Below, piece after piece: positions 57,350 to 64,000 of a stretch of DNA of 64,000 bases. This stretch comes from Dastarcus helophoroides (lineage: Eukaryota > Arthropoda > Insecta > Coleoptera > Bothrideridae): positions 14,858,587 through 14,922,586 of the forward strand of contig CM053326.1 of assembly GCA_028583605.1 (NCBI GenBank), in the 5' to 3' direction. Every line of letters begins with the position of its first letter. Positions within the stretch are counted from its first letter, which is position 1. The position numbers and the translations under genes were made by a program. A model generated the notes under the pieces. It was given only the letters and a program-made list of their open reading frames with translations. It did no database searches and was not told where the DNA came from.

Positions 57350-58090
57350 AATTTGTAACTAGATAGTTATAGTAACCTCCCACAAAAAAACATTTAAAAA
57401 TGCTTGTGCCAAAACATTGTCAGAAGATTTAATGGTAGACTTTTTACTACAATTTTATATTTGCTACCTTCTGCTAGTAATTTTAAGTTAAATATTGATG
57501 TGTATAGTAACGGTCTAAAATTAATAAAAGTTTTTTGTGCCAAAACGTAACAGCATTCATTGAGGCACAAAGATATTGTTCAACATAACTTTATAGATGC
57601 TATCTTTTGGTAATGATTTTAAGCTTTAACTCTATGGGTATAGTAACAGTGAAAAAAAAAATTAAAAATGTTTGTTTCAAAACATTTAACAGGATTTAAT
57701 GACATATTTTTCAATATAACTTTGGTTTTAATTTTAAGTTGTAACTCGTTGGGTACACTAAAAGCCCAAAAAAAATTTAAAAATGTTGCGCCAAAACCTA
57801 ACAGGATTTAATGAGGCAAAAAATTATTTTTTAATACAACTTTATAGATGCTACCTTATGGTAGTGATTTTAAGCTGTAACTCTATGGGTAACAGTGTAA
57901 ATAAAATTTTTAAAATGCTTGTTCCAAAACATTATAACAGTAGGATTTAGTCAGGCAGAAACGCATTTTTAATAAAACTTTATAATTGCTACTTTCTGGT
58001 AGAAATTTTAAGCTGTAGTTCGATTGGTTCAATTAGTGTGCAAAAAGTTTACTGGAAGTGATCCTATTATGAATTATCTAACAACGTCCA
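57350..58090 (-). repeat. Satellite-like array, copy 2
   Basis: About six degenerate units of 110-140 bp, each with a variant of TTTTAAGCTGTAACTCTATG then GGTATAGTAACAGTG, and of TTGTGCCAAAACATTA. Unit starts near 57356, 57495, 57628, 57741, 57877 and 58015. The right edge (ATTATGAATTATCTAACAAC) is the complement of the left edge of the array at 50640. Confidence 0.75.
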
Positions 58091-60376
58091 ATAAGGCACA
58101 AAAATATTTTTTTATTGTCGCTTTGTGTATCAACTTTTAAAAACATTTTATCCTATGGCTTTATAGGTATGAATTTTTGCGGTCAGATCTTGGTCTATCA
58201 TCAGTTATCATTTACCTTAGTCTCACTAAGGGTCAATTTTTTACACAGATTTTGAGACTCTTTCAAACTGCCGAGAGAGTGAAAACTTAAAACTAGGAAA
58301 TAAAAATACTTGGTTTTAATTTTCAAATTAACTGGATTAGCAAAATTTAAAATGTCATGATTTATAAATTAAAATTATGTAACAATTAGTCTAATTTTTA
58401 CACCTATCGGCACGCCGAGGAACAATTAAATATGTACATTTTTATACGGTTTATTTGTCAGATAAATAATTAAAATCAAAATAAAAAATATAAAAGTTCT
58501 ATAGCATATTTTAAATACAGCGTGTTCACAATATAGCCGACACTATCGTTAACTTTCCAGTTATTGAAGATGCAAATTCGAATCCATTTGTAAAAAATGA
58601 TTAGTTTTATCGCAAAGACACAGTTTATTTTTATTCTTACACCCTGCGTACTTTATATTTTTATGAAAGATATTGAGATTTAAAAAAAAAAGATAGCTTA
58701 CTAAGGTAAATAATAACGGAGATACGGAGAAGTAAACGTATAGCACGCAAAATCGAAAGTTAATGCAAAATTAGCTTAGTGGATCGAATGTCAAGATTTT
58801 GCATTCGTATCGTCATATCAAACATCAACCTGTAGTAATAATTCACTCATTTAGTAATACACTCTTAATTTAATCTTAATGTAAAGTTGTTACTTTCTCT
58901 ACCGTTAATATTAAAACTGCGACTTGAACTTGTTGATTTGGGTTGGATAAAATCTTCTCTAGCATTTGCCAAGTATTTTTTTGCAACTATTAAATTTTAT
59001 CCAAACTTTTTTTTAAGTTTCTTAGGATAATTTGGGACAAACATTTTAATATAATTATTCGTAGAATGTTCATCAATTTTTCATTCAGCTTTGTCGTAGC
59101 ACAGGTAAATTATACTCCTAAGCAGCTGGACATGTATTTAATTAAACTAAATCAGAGATGCAGAAAATTGTAAAGTAGAAATCCAGTGTATTACTAAGAC
59201 TGACATTCGCTTCAAGCAATTTCTTTCATTTCTGGCTAAAAATGCAGAATTATTAGGGCGCATGCAATTTAAAACTTGGTTTTAATGAATTAAGCTCAGC
59301 TTTAAAAGAGTTCAAGAGATAATAAAGCTCTCTCCTGTGTTTGAACTGATTTAATTATGGCGAACATCTCGAATTCCCACAGATTATCTAAAAGATATAA
59401 CCATGAAACTGAAATAAAATTTTACGTCAAATAATATTTCTCGTTTACTAACACGAATATGCAGAAAGACTCCAACCTAGAGTAGGACTACATGAAGTAG
59501 CATTGAGTTTCAGCCGAGAAACGAAATTTTTAATTTAATTTGGTTATTTATCTTTAACATTCAGATCATCTACCTTTTATAGTCTATACGTCTTTAGGGT
59601 TGTTTTAGAAATCAGTTAGTCCACCCCTGCGAAAACGTAAATATTATCAGTGAAACCAGAAGACGTAATTTCAGGGTTCTCAATACACGAAGCATTTTTA
59701 ACGACGACATTATCAGATAAATCGCGTACAAAGAAAATATAAGTTACACGACCTTTATTTTAAAAGCAAGACTTTATCTTTTTTAGGGCCTAAAAACACG
59801 ATTTGACGTAATACACTTAAAAAAACGATTTCTTCTTTTATAACCTTCTTAAATGCAGGTGCGATAAGTGGAAACATTAAAAGTTACGATAACACACTAA
59901 AGAACAGTTTGAATGGCATCCTTTTATATTAGTATTTCTTGTAATATTTAAATGTGCATGAAAAATCTGTGCTGGCATGATGTTCCGCACATAATGCAAA
60001 AAAAATAGATCCAGACAATTGTAAAAATGTGACAATGCAACAACTACATTGCAATTAACAAAATTATACTGTTATATTATTTGAACTTTATATCTACAAT
60101 AAACCATGTAAAACTTTGCAAAATTTACTTTATGTATTATAATTCATGTATAAATCGATATTTGACTACCAAAAGGTTGTGAATCGACAATAGCTGTTAG
60201 TGAATCGAGAATAGCTGTTCACCTATGATATAAGTATAGGATGTTCTGCAACAAAATACGCCTTCTTAAACGGTAAGAGTTCGAAAAGTTTGAACATTTG
60301 GCGGAATATAAAGCAACTATATTAAAACTATTTTGGAGAATTTTCTGATTTTACTGGAAGTAGATGTCAACTCATC
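58091..60376. other. AT-rich interval with no recognised gene
   Basis: A fragment CAGCGTGTTCACAATATAGC near 58519 looks like a lone transposon terminus. No coding pattern. Confidence 0.45.
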
Positions 60377-61343
60377 TTAGGGTTCCGTATCTTAAAAGAA
60401 AACAACAAAACCCTTATAACCTCACTTTTGTGTCAGTCCATTCGTCCGTCTGTCACAAAGAAGTTTTCCCCTTCGAAAATATGTAACGCAGGAATTTGAA
60501 CTTTTGCACAGGGTTAGTTGTCAATAACCTACACCAAAACCTTTAGCCAAAGATTAGAAATAAAAGAAAAATTATAACAATATAGGAGGTTAATTCGGTC
60601 ACCGAAAAATCAAGTTTTGGTTAATAAATCATGTGAGCTATCATAAGAAAGAGCTATCTCTAAGAAACTTATTTTTTTAATAATTTTGCGGTCCAATGGT
60701 CTTAAAGATACAACTCAAAATGTGTAAAAAAATGATCTTCCCTCTCTCTGCACTCCTAGATTTTCCAAGATAAAATTTAGATTTCATTAAGGTTAATAGA
60801 TATTGGCTCATATATTATCGGAAAGCTGCAGGTTTTCTTAATATCGTAATAGTTGTTGAGAAAAAATATATTTTATGGAAAAATAGGTGCTTGCATTCCA
60901 AGGAATTTTGACGCATACAGTATTATTTATTTTAAATAAAAAACCTATTTGAGCCGAAAGATACAATGCAGATGTAATTTGTCTTTTACATTGTTTCATT
61001 TAGGTGAATATTTCAGGAGTTAGCACAGCTTTTTTAAATTGCATGCAACAAAATAATTGCGGTTAGAATCGAACATTTTAGCGCGAACCGAGGAGATCTC
61101 ACAAACTAGGTTAATAATCAACTCATTGCGAATGAATGCTTTTTACCTGAGACACTTTTTGAATACAGTCACCAGTTCTATAAACACTGCGATTAATAAA
61201 AAAAAAAAAGGTTTTCTATAAAATAGGCAATTTTTTCATTTTCCAATTTATAACACAAGCAAATTTTGATAACATTTCAAATTAATACATAAGTAAAAAG
61301 GAGTTAACTTGGTCCATTGACTGTTCACCGTATGGAACCCTAA
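60377..61343. mobile_element. Element with inverted TTAGGGTTCCGTA ends
   Basis: The left end is TTAGGGTTCCGTATC and the right end is CCGTATGGAACCCTAA. Inside the left end is TCCGTCTGTCAC, a combination seen in a widespread insect repeat with GGGTTCCGTA ends and a CCGTC-rich block. The interior is AT-rich and non-coding, so the copy is non-autonomous or decayed. Confidence 0.65.
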
Positions 61344-61528
61344 TGGTGGTTTTGGCTACTTTTTTTTTGAATGAAATCTGCTGTACATTTCTGTTCATGA
61401 AAAGGTCATACGGCTATTCTTGCCTACTATAAATCGGTCTTTGGAAATTGCCAAAATATGACATCTTTATACAATATGATTTTGACAATTTAGTAAATAA
61501 TAATATGGTTCATCAGATAAACACTACG

Positions 61529-62625
61529 TACGAGGGTAAGTAAATTAAATATGAACCGAAATTTCTTTTTAAAAATTCATTGGCACAAGATACATATATG
61601 AAACTTTTTGAAATATTTTCTACATAAGCTTCTGATTTTGTTATGCATTTTTCCCAGCGGATAAAAAGAAAGGAGGCGTGTTTGCAGCCAATTGCACACA
61701 AATGTCTCAACAGTAGCATCATCATGGGATGGCTCACCTCCTAGAGCTTCTTTCAGTAGTCCAAACATATGATAATCGCAGGTGATAAGTCGGGATTATA
61801 AAGAGGGTGTTCTAATGTTGCCTAATGTATTTCTTCTAATTTTTGATGTGTCATATTGGCAGAGTGGGGTTGGGCATTGTTGTGAAACAAAATCACATTT
61901 CTGACCAAAAACTCGCGCTACTTCCGCCGATATACACGTTTTGCTTCATCCAATAGCTGGCAGTAGTAGGCAGGATTAACCGCATGGCGTTCATGCAGAA
62001 AATCAACGTGCACATCTTAAAAATCCCAAAACACTGTCGCAAGGACCTTTTCAGCTGAGAGGAGAGTTTTTTCCTTGACGGGTGCAGCTTCCTCCTTTAT
62101 TTTCCACTACATGTCTGCTTGTTTAGATTTAAGGGTGTAATGGTGGAACCAAGTCTCATCACACGTAACGATAAGTTGCAAAAAAGCATCACCTTTACGT
62201 TAAGGACATCCAAGATGGCGCTAGTAAATCTCCAGACGTTGTTGTTTCTTTTCTTCAGTCAAAAAATGAGGTACCCACCTGGCGGAAATTTTTCGAAACC
62301 CCAGCTCTTCTGGACTGATGGATTAAGTACTTTCAAAGGTTATCCCTATCTGAGCTGCTATTTCACCAACAGATAAACAACGAACACTTTCCAAAAGGCG
62401 TTGAACAGCGTTAATCTTTTCCACAGTCATACTGGTCCGAGGACGACGGGCATTGGGTTTATTTTCAACTTAAGTTTGTCCTCCCACTTGAGTTTTCTTC
62501 AAACAAGTATCCCCAAATTGTGCTTCTAGTCTTCGAAGGATTTAGGTGGGCTTTACACCTTCAACGGCAAGAAATTTGATAATAATGCGCTGCGCAACGT
62601 GCGGATTAACCTCTTACTCACTCAT
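61529..62625 (-). pseudogene. mariner transposase (DD34D type), many lesions
   Basis: Minus strand from ATG 62623-62625: IIIKFLAVEGVKPT, ILRRLEAQFGDTCLKKTQV, RRPRTSMTVEKINAVQRLLE, SVGEIAAQIGI, ARWVPHFLTEEKKQQRLEIY, IVTCDETWFHHYTLKSKQAD (first Asp), VLATVFWDF-DVHVDFLHE, AYYCQLLDEAKRVYRRK, VILFHNNAQPHSA (Asp replaced by Asn), ATLEHPLYNPDLSPA (third Asp region), GLLKEALGG..., ending near EAYVEN at about 61610. A TACGAGGGTAAGT terminus at 61529 marks one end of the element; I could not find its partner near 62650. At least six stops and one or two frameshifts, plus the Asp to Asn change, show it is dead. Confidence 0.88.
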
Positions 62626-62889
62626 TGTATTTACAACTGACAAACGGCGAAAACCCCAAAAAAATGATGTTAAAAAAATATAAATGACTCGTCTAATGGT
62701 CTGGTATCCTCTGATCTGGGTTGTCCAGGAAAGGGAAAGGATAAATAGGAAAAACCCTAGCAAACACTAATTAAAAAACGACCAAAAATTGATCACTGCT
62801 TTATTCTATGCCCGCGCGATATTTGTCTCGTCGTCGTTCTTTTGTTATCACATTAACACCTGCTGACACCAACTGCCTTTTTAAATATG
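62626..62889. other. Interval with no certain feature
   Basis: On the minus strand it has TGTTGGCGCCATATTT, AATAAAGCAGTGATC and CCTTTCCTGGACAACCC, which could be pieces of an LTR, but no boundaries or repeats support it. Confidence 0.25.
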
Positions 62890-63020
62890 GCGCCAACACA
62901 TGTTAAAAATTAGGATGTTCATCACTTTTCAAGTCCGAAAATGTAGCTCGCCTATAATTTTTAATTTGTGGTTTGGCCCCAATCGAATAAAAGGTTGAGA
63001 ATCTCTGCTCTATGTGTTGT
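62890..63020 (-). repeat. hAT-type terminal fragment, partner of 16070-16204
   Basis: The minus strand starts CAGAGATTCTCAACCTTTTA, a classic hAT terminus form, then GGGGCCAAACC and AAAATTATAGGCGAGCTACA, GGACTTGAAAAGTGATGAAC. The second half aligns with the copy at 16.1 kb. The short ORF here is a by-product. Confidence 0.6.
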
Positions 63021-63339
63021 CTGTATGACTTTCTTTTAAAATTGTTACACACATGAGGCAAAGTTACACTGTAAAAATTGTGTTTGACTCCCTTATGCAA
63101 TCCTATTGCACCCAATATATTATCAATGTTTATGCAAGGTGATTACAAAATAAAATAAAAATAAATTAACTATTTGCTTTTTGTTGCCATATTGCCATAA
63201 TTCTATTTTGTATGACGTGTTACTTTTTGTCTAATATTAAAATAGTTCAGAAATGGCAAGTTCTTTTCAAAGTTTTACATTTAAACTTAACGGTCGCACT
63301 TAATTTGAGTTGAAATTTGACTTTTTATAAATCTTGAGT

Positions 63340-63620
63340 GTTGTTAAATTCAATTCAAAATAATGTGAGAAAAAAATATAAAACTTTTGGATATAAACTC
63401 AACATTTGGTGACTAAAATCTAAATTTTTCGAGATAAAAATCAACATTCTAAATTAAATTTAAAGTTTTAAGATAAAAGTCGAAATTCTGAGAAAATGGT
63501 TCGTACGATAGAACTCACAATTTGAACTTTAAACTCAATATTATGAGGAAGAATAAAAAATATTGGGCTTCGAGAACAATTATAGATTTTGAAAGTGAAA
63601 ATTTCTGTAACGATTTTTGG
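63340..63620. repeat. Cryptic repeat block resembling 49150-50240
   Basis: Degenerate succession of phrases such as AAAAGTCGAAATTCTGAGAA and AAACTCAACATTTGG, like the 49-50 kb block but shorter. Confidence 0.45.
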
Positions 63621-63711
63621 TAGGGGAAAATCTTTTGAATTCGTGTCACTTACAAGCCGTCACATCACCACCATGGTAATGTTAACCTTATATCAGTATA
63701 TCTTTTGGTAG

Positions 63712-63840
63712 AACGGACTGGTCTTTGGTTATCTTCAAAAAATGAAATACAAAACTTGTCCCTTGAAACCAAGAAAGATTAAAAAACGCAACCTCTGTTG
63801 TGTTTTTTAATCTTTCTTGGTTTCAGGGGACAAGATATGT
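63712..63840. repeat. Dispersed repeat family C, copy 3, forming a 45-bp-arm hairpin
   Basis: ACGGACTGGTCTTTGGTTAT is the complement of the right part of copy 1. Then an arm with TTGAAACCAAGAAAGATTAA (63763 on) and, after a 4-base loop, its near-perfect complement ending GGTTTCAGGGGACAAGATAT. Confidence 0.8.
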
Positions 63841-64000
63841 ATTTTAACTTTTATCAGTATATCTGTCTTTATAAGTATGACGTGTAATAGAATTAAAAAG
63901 GATAATCGCTGACCGGGGCTCTACAGGCGAGAATCCAAGGTTTACAAATTGTGTCACCCAATGCCATTAGGAATTCATAATCACACACAAATTTTACGCA

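Overview
The window looks like a piece of an insect nuclear genome, possibly a beetle (order-level guess, low confidence). It is very AT-rich, has no long host open reading frame, and carries the usual insect mix of decayed DNA transposons (MULE with FLYWCH finger, pogo, piggyBac, Tc1, mariner, a DD41D mariner relative, hAT), jockey- and RTE-like LINE fragments, probable solo LTRs, and many foldback or MITE-type elements ending in TA/CAGGGTG-like termini. I found no rRNA, tRNA, CRISPR array or bacterial-type operon. I recognise no complete host gene.

Layout. 0-7 kb: a LINE split by a 1.83 kb foldback element with a 9-bp target duplication, then a second foldback that carries a third nested element, a pair of small elements meeting head to head in a 41-bp palindrome, and a solo copy of the second foldback. 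7.6-9.6 kb: a delimited Mutator-like transposon with a broken FLYWCH/MULE transposase. 9.9-18.7 kb: a dispersed leader/ORF repeat split by a MITE, two more foldbacks and a minus-strand LINE. 18.7-30.8 kb: a hAT C-terminal relic, a probable solo LTR, and otherwise long AT-rich tracts. 31-37 kb: jockey-like LINE fragments on both strands around a pogo-like transposon (TIRs near 32267 and 35454) whose transposase gene is split by a piggyBac-like element.

37-48.8 kb: the best copy of the leader/ORF repeat (57 codons), an unrecognised decayed coding stretch at 38.3-39.1 kb, a foldback, and a LINE split by a nearly intact IS630/Tc1/mariner element with about 470-bp terminal inverted repeats and a DD41D-spaced transposase carrying one frameshift. 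Then come an HTH relic, a MITE/foldback family, an unrecognised coding-like stretch near 45.1 kb and a Tc1 relic. 49-58 kb: a cryptically repetitive purine-rich stretch, two satellite-like arrays in opposite orientation (one hit by a hAT-type MITE holding 31-bp tandem repeats), further foldback copies and a second LTR-like sequence. 60-64 kb: an element with TTAGGGTTCC ends, a decayed mariner transposase, a hAT-type terminal fragment and a 45-bp-arm hairpin.

There is no sign of genes working together as a system. The coherent story is layered transposition: at least five nested insertions can be ordered by the target-site or coding interruptions seen in the sequence.
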